A DNA stretch of 64,000 bases from RPQJ01 sp963778185 (GTDB lineage Bacteria > Pseudomonadota > Gammaproteobacteria > Steroidobacterales > Steroidobacteraceae): NCBI GenBank assembly GCA_963778185.1, contig CAVZTF010000004.1:186001-250000 (forward strand), given 5' to 3'. The notes under the pieces were generated by a model. The model did no database searches. It saw only the letters and a list, made by a program, of their open reading frames with translations, and was not told the origin of the DNA. Of the stretch, positions 17,462-25,518 are shown piece after piece; the stretch's first letter is position 1, and each line of letters starts with the position of its first letter. Both the position numbers and the translations under genes were made by a program.

Positions 17462-18451
17462 TCAGAACGTCTCAACCGCGACCAGCGCCTCGCGCTCGCC
17501 GCTCCCGGCATTGACGATCAGTATCAAGCCCAGCCCCGGCTTGTAGTACTTGCGCTCGAGGGCATCCGGCTCCAACGGCGTGAACTCCTTCGTGACGAGG
17601 CAGGTTCCCCCGCACGACGCATACGGCGAACTGCCGGAACCCGACAGGTTGGCGACCCGGGCGAGGTCTTCGGCCTCGCCCAGAAGGAACTCTTGCCGGT
17701 AGACGTCGCCGACCTGCGGTGCGGCCTTCATCAGGATTCCGGCCTTGGCATCGTCGATGCCGGCCCGCCAGGAGCCGTCGAGGCTCACGAGGAATCCGTC
17801 CTCGTACTCCCGCGATACTTCGCCGAAGTACCAGACATTGCCGTGCACGTCCTGCGCGAAGTAGTCGTCCGTGTCCTCGATCGTGTCCCCGGACGCGGGT
17901 TCGCTCACGACGTCATGCACGACGATGCAGGTAACGCCGTCGATCTCGATCGTATCGCGGGTCACGGAAACGACGTTTTGCTCGCCGGCGGCATTGTTCC
18001 TGTACGTGAAGCGCGTGCCAGGTACGAGCGGCAGGTAAGGATTGGGCGCCACCGATCCGCCGACGTCGAGCGGGTCCACGAAGTCCGACGGGTGGTATTG
18101 CGGGGCGTAGGGGCCTTCTCCCAGCGCGTCGCAGACTTCCTGTCGAGCGTCGTATTGGTCGCGGCAGTCAGGGCTCGCTTCCTGCAGCTCGGACCGGGCG
18201 TCTTCGCGACACTCCGGCCGGGCGGCCGCATCGGCAAGATTCGCGCAGTTGCCAATGGCGATCCAATAGTCGTCCTGCGCCTCCTTGATGCAGGCATTGC
18301 GCGCGGCCTGCGACGTCGTGGCGCAGGCTCCCTCGCCCCTGGCAGTCGTGGAACCGCCCGCAGCCACGGCAGGACCGACGGCCAACGCGACGCATGTTCC
18401 GAGCGTCAGCAGCACCAGCGCGCGGGCCGGATTCGACAATGACGTATTCAT
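17462..18451 (-). CDS. Secreted protein of unknown function
   Basis: 329 residues with a signal peptide (ARALVLLTLGTCVALAVGPAVA) starting at ATG 18451. The N-terminal part of the mature protein is Cys-rich and helical (CATTSQAARNACIKEAQDDYWIAIGNC...CRDQYDARQEVC). The C-terminal part is a beta-rich domain with PNPYLPLVPGTRFTYRN and VHGNVWYFGE, which resembles periplasmic proteins found across proteobacteria. No catalytic motif recognised. Divergent from the ECF sigma gene, with repeat element 5 in between. Confidence 0.75.
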   Translation of the reverse strand: MNTSLSNPARALVLLTLGTCVALAVGPAVAAGGSTTARGEGACATTSQAARNACIKEAQDDYWIAIGNCANLADAAARPECREDARSELQEASPDCRDQYDARQEVCDALGEGPYAPQYHPSDFVDPLDVGGSVAPNPYLPLVPGTRFTYRNNAAGEQNVVSVTRDTIEIDGVTCIVVHDVVSEPASGDTIEDTDDYFAQDVHGNVWYFGEVSREYEDGFLVSLDGSWRAGIDDAKAGILMKAAPQVGDVYRQEFLLGEAEDLARVANLSGSGSSPYASCGGTCLVTKEFTPLEPDALERKYYKPGLGLILIVNAGSGEREALVAVETF

Positions 18452-18540
18452 GCGGTTTCTCCTCGTCTCTTCTCGGGGTACCAATACAGACTTGGACGAT
18501 CGCGCGGCCCGAATCCTTCGCGGGAGGTGCGGCAGGCGGG

Positions 18541-18575
18541 AGGTCGGATCCGACTGAATCCGACCACCGGCACCT
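18541..18575. repeat. REP-like element 5 (short, left arm truncated)
   Basis: The left arm has lost its first bases (begins AGGTCGGATCC) and pairs with a complete right arm ending in ACCGGCACCT at 18575. It lies between divergent genes, about 10 bp upstream of the candidate -35 of the sigma-factor gene. Confidence 0.85.
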
Positions 18576-18585
18576 CTCGGACGAA

Positions 18586-18610
18586 TGATTCGCTCGCCGC
18601 GAGCGTCTAA
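18586..18610 (+). promoter_or_regulatory. Candidate ECF-type promoter of the sigma-factor operon
   Basis: TGATTC (18586-18591), 12-bp spacer, CGTCTAA (18604-18610), 39 bp before the GTG at 18650. CGTCTAA is a common -10 form for ECF sigma factors, which usually activate their own operon. The same two boxes, with a 13-bp spacer, precede the Omp85 gene at 25519. Inference from two sites only. Confidence 0.35.
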
Positions 18611-18649
18611 GCTCGCAGACAGGGGCGTCCTGGTTCGGAGGGGCGGGTC

Positions 18650-19270
18650 GTGGCAGAGGCGGCACACGTGGACCTCGCGGTGGCTCGCCGCATCCTCGCG
18701 GGCGACGACGCCGCGTTCAGGTCGCTCTTCGACCGTTTCTTCCCGCGACTCTACCGTTTCGTGCTGGCGCGCCTGGACGGGGACCACGAGGCGGCGCGCG
18801 ATGTCGTGCAGCAGACCTTCTGCCGCGCGATCGAGCGGCTCGACGGGTACCGCGGCGAGGCGGCGCTCTACACCTGGTTCCACCAGATCTGCCGCAATAC
18901 CCTGACGGACTACTACCGCTACACGCACCGCCAGGCTCGCATCGTCGTGCCGCTCGAGGACCTTCCAGACGTCCGCGCCGTGCTCGAGACGCTGGCGGCA
19001 CCGCTCGCCGAGCAACCCGAGACCGGCGTGTGGAGATCCGAGGTCCGCCGCCTGGTGCAGGCCACCGTCGACGCGCTGCCGGAGCGCTATGGCGAGGTGC
19101 TCGAACTGCGGTACGTGGACGAGGAGCCGCTCAAGGCCATCGCGGCGCATCTCGGCATCAGCGACAAGGCGGCGGAGTCGCTCCTGATGCGGGCACGGAC
19201 CGCGTTCTGCGATGCGATCACGTCCATGGCCGGCACGGCGGATTCGTTCGAGCCGCCCGGGCGGCCCTGA
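18650..19270 (+). CDS. ECF RNA polymerase sigma factor
   Basis: 206 residues with region 2 (FRSLFDRFFPRLYRFV...DVVQQTFCRAIERLDGY) and region 4 HTH (LPERYGEVLELRYVDEEPLKAIAAHLGISDKAAESLLMRAR). The start is GTG 18650, preceded by GGAGGGGCGGG. It is followed by a FecR-like regulator and a TonB-dependent receptor, the FecI/FecR/FecA arrangement, so it probably transmits an outer-membrane signal to transcription of this operon and others. Confidence 0.92.
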   Translation: MAEAAHVDLAVARRILAGDDAAFRSLFDRFFPRLYRFVLARLDGDHEAARDVVQQTFCRAIERLDGYRGEAALYTWFHQICRNTLTDYYRYTHRQARIVVPLEDLPDVRAVLETLAAPLAEQPETGVWRSEVRRLVQATVDALPERYGEVLELRYVDEEPLKAIAAHLGISDKAAESLLMRARTAFCDAITSMAGTADSFEPPGRP

Positions 19271-19287
19271 TTGGGAGTCGTGACCAG

Positions 19288-20280
19288 ATGACGACGGAAT
19301 GGAGGAACGATCCGGTGGCCCAGGCCGTGGCGACGCTCATACACGCCGCGGGTCGGCGCGAGGAGCCGCCGTCCGAGGCGTATCACGCCGTGCTTGCGGC
19401 TGCCGAGGAAGTGTTGCGGGACAAGGTCGCGCGCCGACGGCGCTGGCGAATCGCCGGCCTGATCGCGGCGGCGGTGGCGATAGGCGCGACGGCGCTGGTG
19501 GTACTGCGGCCGCGGCTGCCGGCCACGGACGCACCCGCGGTCGCACGTGTGGACAGGCTCGTCGGCTCGTCGGAGGCACGCTGGCCGGGCGCGTCTGCGT
19601 GGGTGCAACTTTCCGAAAGCTCCTCCGCGTTGCCGCCCGGGGCGCGTGTGAGAACCCGAGAGGACGGCATGTTGGGTCTCGCGCTCGCGGACGGAGTGTC
19701 GCTCCGTCTCGCACCCATGACCGAAGTCGAACTCGACGAGGCTTCACGCGTGGTGCTCCGCCATGGAGCGGTCTATGCCGACACGGGTCCGGGGGATGGC
19801 GGCACCATCAGCGTGGTCACGCCGGCCGGCACGGCCCACGACTTCGGCACGCAGTTCGAGGTCCGCTACGAGCACGACCAGCTGCGACTCAGCGTGCGCG
19901 AGGGGCGCGTCGCCCTGCTGCTCGACGCGGAGCGCATCATCGCGGACGCCGGCACGCAACTCGCCATCGACGCTGCCGGCGGCTGGAGCCGGACTTCGAT
20001 CGCAGGCGACGACCACGCCTGGCAATGGGCCGAATCCGTGGCGCCGATGCCCGGCTTTGACGATCAGCCGGTCACCGTGCTGCTCGAGTGGGTCGCGCGC
20101 GAAACCGGGCGCACGCTGCATTACGCCAACTCCGCCGTCGAGCGGCAGGCCTCGGCCACCATCCTGCACGGCGATGTCGGGCCGCTCGCGCCGCTCGAGG
20201 CGCTCGAGGCCCTGCTGGCGACGACCGACTTCGCCTGCGAACTGCGGGACGACGGTACAATCGAGGTGCGCCTCAGGTAA
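19288..20280 (+). CDS. FecR-type anti-sigma / signal transducer
   Basis: 330 residues. Cytoplasmic N-terminus (residues about 1-50), one membrane segment (IAGLIAAAVAIGATALVVL, about 53-71), and a periplasmic FecR domain (GMLGLALADGVSLRLAPMTEVELDE...FGTQFEVRYE...VREGRVALLL). The C-terminus has an STN-like fold (PVTVLLEWVARETGRTLHYAN). It would hold or activate the ECF factor upstream in response to the receptor downstream. Starts 17 bp after the sigma stop and ends 16 bp before the receptor gene; one operon. Confidence 0.88.
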   Translation: MTTEWRNDPVAQAVATLIHAAGRREEPPSEAYHAVLAAAEEVLRDKVARRRRWRIAGLIAAAVAIGATALVVLRPRLPATDAPAVARVDRLVGSSEARWPGASAWVQLSESSSALPPGARVRTREDGMLGLALADGVSLRLAPMTEVELDEASRVVLRHGAVYADTGPGDGGTISVVTPAGTAHDFGTQFEVRYEHDQLRLSVREGRVALLLDAERIIADAGTQLAIDAAGGWSRTSIAGDDHAWQWAESVAPMPGFDDQPVTVLLEWVARETGRTLHYANSAVERQASATILHGDVGPLAPLEALEALLATTDFACELRDDGTIEVRLR

Positions 20281-20296
20281 CAAGAAGAGTCCGCCA

Positions 20297-22654
20297 GTGA
20301 ACAAGTGGGCGGTGCCGACGTTGCTGCTGGCCATGCTGGCCGGTGCGCGCACGGCCGAGGCCGGTGAATTCCGCGGGCTCGACCTCGAGCAGGCACTCGT
20401 GCGACTCGAGGCACGCGGGTTGTCGGTCCTCTACAGCAGCGACCTCGTCAAGCCGGGCATGCTCGTCGGTGCGGAACCCACCGCGCGCGACCCCCGCGGC
20501 ATCCTGCAGGAGATCGTGCGTCCGCACGGGCTGGCGGTCGCCGAGGGTCCCGATGGCATCGTGATGCTGGTGCGCCAGGCGGACGGAGGAACGGCGCCGG
20601 CCGCGGATGACGCAGCGCCTCCGCCGCCACCGGCGTTCCCGCCCACCGCGGACCTCGACGAAATCGTCGTCAGTGCGAGCCGATACCGCCTGCTGCTGGG
20701 CGAGGCCTCGTCCTCGACGCGACTGTTGGCGAGCGACATCGAATTGCTGCCTGCGATCGGCGAGGACCCGGTGCGATCGATCGAGCGCTTGCCCGGCGTC
20801 GCGCGACAGGATTTCACCAGCAAGCCCAACGTGCGCGGCGGCGTCGCGGACGAGACGCTCGTGCGCTTCGACGGGGTACGCCTGTACAACCCGTTTCACC
20901 TGAAGGACTTCCAGAGTCTCTTCAGCACCGTCGATCCCGGCGTCGTGAGCGGGCTCACCGTCTACACCGCAGGCTTTCCGGTCGTCTTCGGCGATCGCAT
21001 GGGCAGCGTGATAGACATCGCCCCGATGCTTCCCGGCGACGGCTTCGAGGGGCGGGTCGGCGCCAGCGTGTTCAACGTCGGCGCACGGATGAGCGGGTCG
21101 TTCGATGCCGATCGCGGTCACTGGCTGGCATCCGCGCGGCGCGGCAACCTCGACCTGGTGCTCGACGTCGTCAGCTCGCAACTCGGCGATCCCGAATACT
21201 CGGATTACTACGCGCGGGTCGACCACAGAGTCGCCGAGGCGACGGTCATCTCCGGCAGCGTGCTGGTGTTCGACGACGACCTCGAGGTGTTCGACAGCGA
21301 CCAGGAAGAGGAGGCGGTCGCCCGGTACCGTGACGAGTACGTGTGGTTGCGCGCGGATTTCGGCGAGGTTGGCTCGGGCGATGCCGGCTCGCCGGAGACA
21401 GGCAGGGGCGGGGCCGGCGGCCGCTTGCAACTGGTGCGCGCGCGGATCGACAGTGAGCGCTCCGGTACGGCGGACCTGCCCGGCGTGACCCGGGGTTCGC
21501 TCGACGACCGCCGGTCGTTCAAGATCGACTCGCTCGAGGGCCATGGCTGGTGGCCGGTCGGTGCGCGCTCGATGATCCAGGCCGGCGCCGAGTGGCGTCG
21601 TTCCACTGGCCGCTACGATTACCGCGACGACGCGGAGTTCGCCGAACTGTTTCTGATTCCGGGCGCGCCGCAGGAACCGGCTCGGACGCGCGAGCTCTCC
21701 GCGCGTCCGGAGAGCGACCTGTACGCGGCGTACCTGGGGTGGCGGCACGCGACGGCGGCGAACGTGACGCTGGATGCCGGGCTGCGCTGGGAGCACAACT
21801 CCCTCGACGGCTGGTCCGAAGACGCGACCTCGCCGCGTCTCAGCGTGCTGTGGCAGATGGACGCGGGTACGCGACTGCGCGCGAGCTGGGGCCGCTTCCA
21901 GCAGGCGCAGGGCATCGACGAGTTGCAATTGTCGGATGGTGAGACGGCGGTCTTTCCTGCCCAGCGTGCCGACCACTGGGTTGCGAGCCTCGAGCGCCGT
22001 CTCGGCCGGGGCGTCGACCTGCGATTCGAGGCCTATCGAAAGGTCTATCGGGATCTGCGGCCGCGCTTCGAGAACCTGCTCGACACGTTGGCCGTGTTGC
22101 CGGAACTGCGCCCCGACCGGATCCGCATCGACCCTGCGGAAGCGACCGCGGACGGTGCGGAACTGTCGCTCGCCTTCGGCGGCGGCGCGCCGCTTGCGGC
22201 CTGGGTGTCCTACAGCTGGTCGTCGGTGCGTGACGAGACCGCGGGGCGGTCCGTGCGCCGCAGCTGGGACCAGACGCATTTCGCCGGTGCCGGCATCACT
22301 CACCGGGGCCCGCGGTGGGAGATGAGCCTCGTGGCGTCGTGGCGTAGTGGCTGGCCCACGACCTCGATCGAACTTGCAACGCTGGAGCCATTTCCGCTGG
22401 TCGCGACCGGCCCCCGCAACGACGAGCGGCTCGCGACCTACGCGCGGCTGGATGCACGGGTTGCGCGCAGGTTCGAACTCGGATCGGGGCAGCTGTTGAC
22501 CGTGTTTCTCGACGTCAGCAACCTGGCGAACCGCCGCAACGACTGTTGCGTCGAGTACCAGATCGAGACCGAGGCGGGCAGCCCGTTCCTCGACGTCGCC
22601 AGGCGCGAGAGCCTGCCGCTTGTCCCGTCACTCGGCTTCGTCTGGGAGTTCTGA
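20297..22654 (+). CDS. TonB-dependent receptor with STN signalling domain
   Basis: 785-residue outer-membrane receptor. Signal peptide (KWAVPTLLLAMLAGARTAEA), then an STN domain (FRGLDLEQALVRLEARGLSV...), a Pro-rich linker, a plug with TonB-box-like EIVVSASRY and RSIERLPGVARQDFTSKPNVRG, and a barrel ending in aromatic F (GFVWEF). The STN domain and the upstream ECF/FecR pair show that it is a signalling transducer, not only an importer. The ligand is unknown; the plug is of the carboxypeptidase-regulatory-like group rather than clearly ferric-siderophore. GTG start at 20297. Its stop TGA shares its A with repeat element 6. Confidence 0.88.
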   Translation: MNKWAVPTLLLAMLAGARTAEAGEFRGLDLEQALVRLEARGLSVLYSSDLVKPGMLVGAEPTARDPRGILQEIVRPHGLAVAEGPDGIVMLVRQADGGTAPAADDAAPPPPPAFPPTADLDEIVVSASRYRLLLGEASSSTRLLASDIELLPAIGEDPVRSIERLPGVARQDFTSKPNVRGGVADETLVRFDGVRLYNPFHLKDFQSLFSTVDPGVVSGLTVYTAGFPVVFGDRMGSVIDIAPMLPGDGFEGRVGASVFNVGARMSGSFDADRGHWLASARRGNLDLVLDVVSSQLGDPEYSDYYARVDHRVAEATVISGSVLVFDDDLEVFDSDQEEEAVARYRDEYVWLRADFGEVGSGDAGSPETGRGGAGGRLQLVRARIDSERSGTADLPGVTRGSLDDRRSFKIDSLEGHGWWPVGARSMIQAGAEWRRSTGRYDYRDDAEFAELFLIPGAPQEPARTRELSARPESDLYAAYLGWRHATAANVTLDAGLRWEHNSLDGWSEDATSPRLSVLWQMDAGTRLRASWGRFQQAQGIDELQLSDGETAVFPAQRADHWVASLERRLGRGVDLRFEAYRKVYRDLRPRFENLLDTLAVLPELRPDRIRIDPAEATADGAELSLAFGGGAPLAAWVSYSWSSVRDETAGRSVRRSWDQTHFAGAGITHRGPRWEMSLVASWRSGWPTTSIELATLEPFPLVATGPRNDERLATYARLDARVARRFELGSGQLLTVFLDVSNLANRRNDCCVEYQIETEAGSPFLDVARRESLPLVPSLGFVWEF

Positions 22655-22686
22655 GGTGCCGGTGGTCGGATCCGACCACCGGCACG
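22653..22686. repeat. REP-like element 6 (minimal hairpin)
   Basis: The shortest intact member: the two arms are joined directly as GGTGCCGGTGGTCGG - ATCC - GACCACCGGCAC with no extra centre. It overlaps the TGA of the receptor gene and lies in a convergent gap, 13 bp from the stop of the membrane hydrolase. Confidence 0.93.
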
Positions 22687-22699
22687 TCTGTTGAGTCTT

Positions 22700-23791
22700 T
22701 CAGATCCGGGACAGCAATTGGCCGAGGGCGTCGGCTGGCAGGCGCTCCATCGGCAGCTTGCGGGCGGGCGCTGGCACGATCCGCTCGCCGTCCCTTTCGC
22801 CCACCACGAAGCTGAAGACGAACCACGGCGTCTGGCCCATGCGCAGGTCGGTCATCACGATCGCCGGTCCGTGCCGTTCCACGCCGGAGCCGGCAGCGGC
22901 GGCCGTCTCGACCAGGCCCAGCACCTGGCCGAGTGTGCTGGTTGCGCCCCGTGCCGCATGCATGGCGGGCGGCCCTTGTGTCACCGAGTAGAAGCCCTTC
23001 GCGAACCACGCGAGGCGCTGCACGTTCCAGTCCTGCCGCAAGGGATCGAGCAGCGCGCGATGGCTCGGGTGCCGCTCGAGCGCGAGCGCAGAATCGTCAC
23101 GGAGGAGGGAGTGATACCCCTCGTGGTAGCCCCCCTCATCCATGACGACGATGCGCCACAGCAGGCTGTTGAACGGTGTCGGCGTGACCAGCACCGGCCC
23201 GTCCGCGAGATTCGACCCCGCGAGCGAGTCGTGCACCCTTCCTTCGACGTGCGATTGCGCGGCCACCGTCCAACCGAGGTACAGCGTGCTCGCGGCGAGG
23301 CCGGCGATGTTCCAGTGGCGCGCGCGAACGGGATTCCGGGTGCGCAGCCGCAGCGCAACCACCACGCCGACGATCAGCGGCACCGTGTACAAGGGGTCGA
23401 TGATGAATATGCTGCCGAGGCCGACAGGGTAGTCTGAGAAGGGCAGCAGCAGCTGCGTGCCGTAGACGGTGAACGAGTCGAGCAACGGGTGAGCGACGAG
23501 CGCGAGCCAGGCGAGCGCCAGCCACTCGCGGAACGTGGCGTCCGAGCGGCGCTCGAGCCGTGCGATGAACCAGGCGAGTGCCGGCGAGGCGAGCGTCAGC
23601 CAGAGGAGCGAGTGGCTGTGGGCGCGGTGAAAGGTGAAGTCGCGCACCGGGTCGCCGTAGGGCACGAGGACGTCGAGGTCTGGGAGCGTCCCACAGGCGG
23701 CCCCCCACAGCGCGGCACGCACCCCGACCTTTCGGCCGAGAACGGCCGTGCCAACTGCGGCGCCGACGACGATGTGCGTGAGTGAATCCAT
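22700..23791 (-). CDS. Membrane-bound metal-dependent hydrolase (YdjM/DUF457-like)
   Basis: 363 residues. The N-terminus MDSLTHIVVGAAVGTAVLG, then HRAHSHSLLWLT and AWLALVAHPLLDSFTVYGTQLLLPFSD, are hallmark His/Asp motifs of the YdjM-type inner-membrane family that includes LexA-regulated proteins. Several hydrophobic segments in the first 200 residues; the C-terminal 160 residues are a soluble domain with no known motif. Substrate unknown. Confidence 0.8.
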   Translation of the reverse strand: MDSLTHIVVGAAVGTAVLGRKVGVRAALWGAACGTLPDLDVLVPYGDPVRDFTFHRAHSHSLLWLTLASPALAWFIARLERRSDATFREWLALAWLALVAHPLLDSFTVYGTQLLLPFSDYPVGLGSIFIIDPLYTVPLIVGVVVALRLRTRNPVRARHWNIAGLAASTLYLGWTVAAQSHVEGRVHDSLAGSNLADGPVLVTPTPFNSLLWRIVVMDEGGYHEGYHSLLRDDSALALERHPSHRALLDPLRQDWNVQRLAWFAKGFYSVTQGPPAMHAARGATSTLGQVLGLVETAAAAGSGVERHGPAIVMTDLRMGQTPWFVFSFVVGERDGERIVPAPARKLPMERLPADALGQLLSRI

Positions 23792-23904
23792 GGGGCGTTC
23801 GAACCTGTTCGCGGCCGGGGGGCGCGCGGATTGGTCGAGGCTGGACTGTCGCCTCAGGGTGCCGGGGCAATATCGCCGGCGGGTGACGGGGGACGCCGAC
23901 GGGT

Positions 23905-24051
23905 CTAGTGCACCTCTACGGGCATCCGCGCGATGGCTTCGAAGCGGCGCCGGAGGCGTCGGATCGGCGGGGCATCATAAAGGAATACCTCGCAGGGGTT
24001 CCACAATGCCATCCAGCCGGCGATGAGCGGCAGGGCGCGGCCGAGGTCCAC
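23905..24051 (-). CDS. Possible 48-residue protein (or C-terminal remnant)
   Basis: Short frame from GTG 24051 to TAG 23905. The peptide contains PLIAGWMALWNPCEVFLYD, APPIRRLRRRFEAIARM and PVEVH, with a natural-looking hydrophobic WxxxWNP segment followed by a basic helix. It begins 23 bp after the DUF2238 gene on the same strand. Similar C-terminal sequences occur in larger membrane proteins as I recall, so it could be a truncated gene. Not recognised with certainty. Confidence 0.4.
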   Translation of the reverse strand: MDLGRALPLIAGWMALWNPCEVFLYDAPPIRRLRRRFEAIARMPVEVH

Positions 24052-24073
24052 CTCGCCGGGCGGGACCGGAGAT

Positions 24074-24721
24074 TCACGCGCGCCGACCCCTGGACATGGC
24101 AGCCGTCACGAGCAGCCCGACCGCGGCGCCCGCGGTGGCGAGCGCCATGTCCTTTTGCGCGTCCCATTCGTCGCCCTGTGTGCCGAGGTAGGCTGCGCCG
24201 AGGTCGCCGCCGAATGCCCCGGCGGCCAGCCATTCGATCATCTCGTAGATCACCGAGTGGGACATCATGAAGAGCAGCGGCATCAGGTAGCGCCAGAGAC
24301 CGCGGGGTGAGCTGCGGGCCTCGAACAATTCCCACGCGGCCGGGAAAACGAGCAGTCCGTAGCAGAAGTGCACGAACCGGTCGTAGTCATTGCGGCCGGC
24401 GATGTCGCCGCGCGAACCGGCCTGCAGCCACTCGCGCCATGGAACCTCGCTGTAGGTGAAATGCGCGCCGATTTCGTGCAGGACCAGGAACACGAACAGG
24501 CATGTGTATGCAAGGTTGGAAAAGCGCAGGCTGCGGTTGGTACCGACGAGGATCGCCACGGCGACGACGACGACCAGGTTCTCGAGCAGCCAGTCCTGCC
24601 GATACCAGGGAGCGATTGCCAACCCGATCCAGATGACAGCGAAGGCGCACAGGAGGACGGCCGGGTAGCGGCCGGCGGCTTGTGCGGATTCGGCAGATCC
24701 GACGGATCCGACCACTGGCAC
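24074..24721 (-). CDS. DUF2238 (YjdF-like) membrane protein
   Basis: 215 residues with several membrane helices (AVLLCAFAVIWIGLAIAPW, LLENLVVVVAVAILVG, LAYTCLFVFLVLHEIGAHF, and others). The motifs HEIGAHFTYSEVPW, GRNDYDRFVHFCYGLL, HSVIYEMIEW and GTQGDEWDAQKDMALA are typical of the family. The only in-frame starts before the first helix are GTG codons at 24721 and 24715, both inside the repeat arm of element 7. The start region is therefore repeat-derived. It follows the transglutaminase gene on the same strand and was probably in its operon. Function unknown. Confidence 0.8.
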   Translation of the reverse strand: MPVVGSVGSAESAQAAGRYPAVLLCAFAVIWIGLAIAPWYRQDWLLENLVVVVAVAILVGTNRSLRFSNLAYTCLFVFLVLHEIGAHFTYSEVPWREWLQAGSRGDIAGRNDYDRFVHFCYGLLVFPAAWELFEARSSPRGLWRYLMPLLFMMSHSVIYEMIEWLAAGAFGGDLGAAYLGTQGDEWDAQKDMALATAGAAVGLLVTAAMSRGRRA

Positions 24722-24723
24722 CT
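24690..24723. repeat. REP-like element 7 (single right arm)
   Basis: A complete right arm (GGATCCGACCACTGGCACCT, ending 24723) preceded by one ATCCGAC unit and no left arm. Its final T is the last base of the TGA of the transglutaminase gene on the minus strand. Read on the minus strand it supplies the first codons, including GTG, of the DUF2238 gene. Confidence 0.88.
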
Positions 24724-25385
24724 CAGGTCTCCCGCGCCATGTCGGCGAGGAAATCGTCGCGTTGCATGGCCTCGAGTTGCTCTCGCCAGGCCGGGTAGTG
24801 CGCGGCGAAGTCTGCCGTGATCCGCTCGAGCGGCACGTCGTGGAAGCTGCCGCGCTGTGCCACGTACTCCATGTGACGGTGGCCGTGCCGGTCGAACGAG
24901 TGATAGATCGAGTCGTCGCGGCCGTTGAACTCGAGCGGCAGCAGGCCGAAGCGCTCGCACAGATCGAGGTTGAAGGCGGGCGTGGCCTTGCGCCAGGCAC
25001 CGTCGAGCAGGATCTCCGTGTAGCCGTGCCAGAGAAAGACGTCCGTGCCCATCACCTGGCGCATGCGCTCGGTGGACAGGTGGTTGCGCACGTCGGCGAA
25101 GCCGAGCCGGGCGTGCAGGCCAACAGCCCGGCATGCAGCGGCAAGCAGCGTCGCCTTGGGCACGCACCAGCCATAGCCGTTTGCGAGCACCGTGCTTGCC
25201 TTCATGCCGCGCCGAGTGAGGTCGATGCGGTAGGGGTCGTACCGGAAGTCGTCGCGCACTGAATAGTAGAGCGACACGGCTTGCGCGACGTCGGTGTCGC
25301 CCGGCGAGTGGCGCTCGGCGAACGCGATGACGTCGGGATGGTCGCTGTCGATGAACGACGTCGGGGACAAGGTGGTCGCGGTCAC
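24723..25385 (-). CDS. Transglutaminase-like cysteine protease-fold protein
   Basis: 220 residues, no signal peptide. The catalytic triad of the transglutaminase/protease fold is visible: Cys in NGYGWCVPKATLL, His in LWHGYTEILL and Asp downstream in KATPAFNLDLC. The N-terminal SLYYSVRDDFRYDPY is the usual family lead-in. GTG start at 25385. Such proteins hydrolyse or form amide bonds; the target is unknown. The ATG of the downstream membrane gene seems to have been replaced by the repeat that touches this stop codon. Confidence 0.85.
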   Translation of the reverse strand: MTATTLSPTSFIDSDHPDVIAFAERHSPGDTDVAQAVSLYYSVRDDFRYDPYRIDLTRRGMKASTVLANGYGWCVPKATLLAAACRAVGLHARLGFADVRNHLSTERMRQVMGTDVFLWHGYTEILLDGAWRKATPAFNLDLCERFGLLPLEFNGRDDSIYHSFDRHGHRHMEYVAQRGSFHDVPLERITADFAAHYPAWREQLEAMQRDDFLADMARET

Positions 25386-25402
25386 CCCCGTAGTCTACTT
25401 GG

Positions 25403-25477
25403 AGGTGCCGGTGGTCGGATCTGCCGTATTTCGACCATGCTACGGTCGAGATCCGACGGATCCGACCACTGACACCT
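25403..25477. repeat. REP-like element 8 (paired arms, diverged)
   Basis: Left arm AGGTGCCGGTGGTCGG and right arm CCACTGACACCT no longer match at two positions, and the centre (TTCGACCATGCTACGGTCGA) is a decayed form of the centre of elements 4 and 17. It lies between divergent genes, 10 bp before the candidate promoter of the Omp85 gene. Confidence 0.9.
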
Positions 25478-25487
25478 CCGAAGCGAT

Positions 25488-25513
25488 TGATTCCGGGCGG
25501 CGCCTCCGTCTAA
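25488..25513 (+). promoter_or_regulatory. Candidate ECF-type promoter before Omp85 gene
   Basis: TGATTC (25488-25493), 13-bp spacer and CGTCTAA (25507-25513), the same boxes as before the ECF operon at 18586. The ATG is at 25519, so transcription would begin at or near the start codon, implying a leaderless message or a later true start. Speculative. Confidence 0.3.
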
Positions 25514-25518
25514 GAGTG

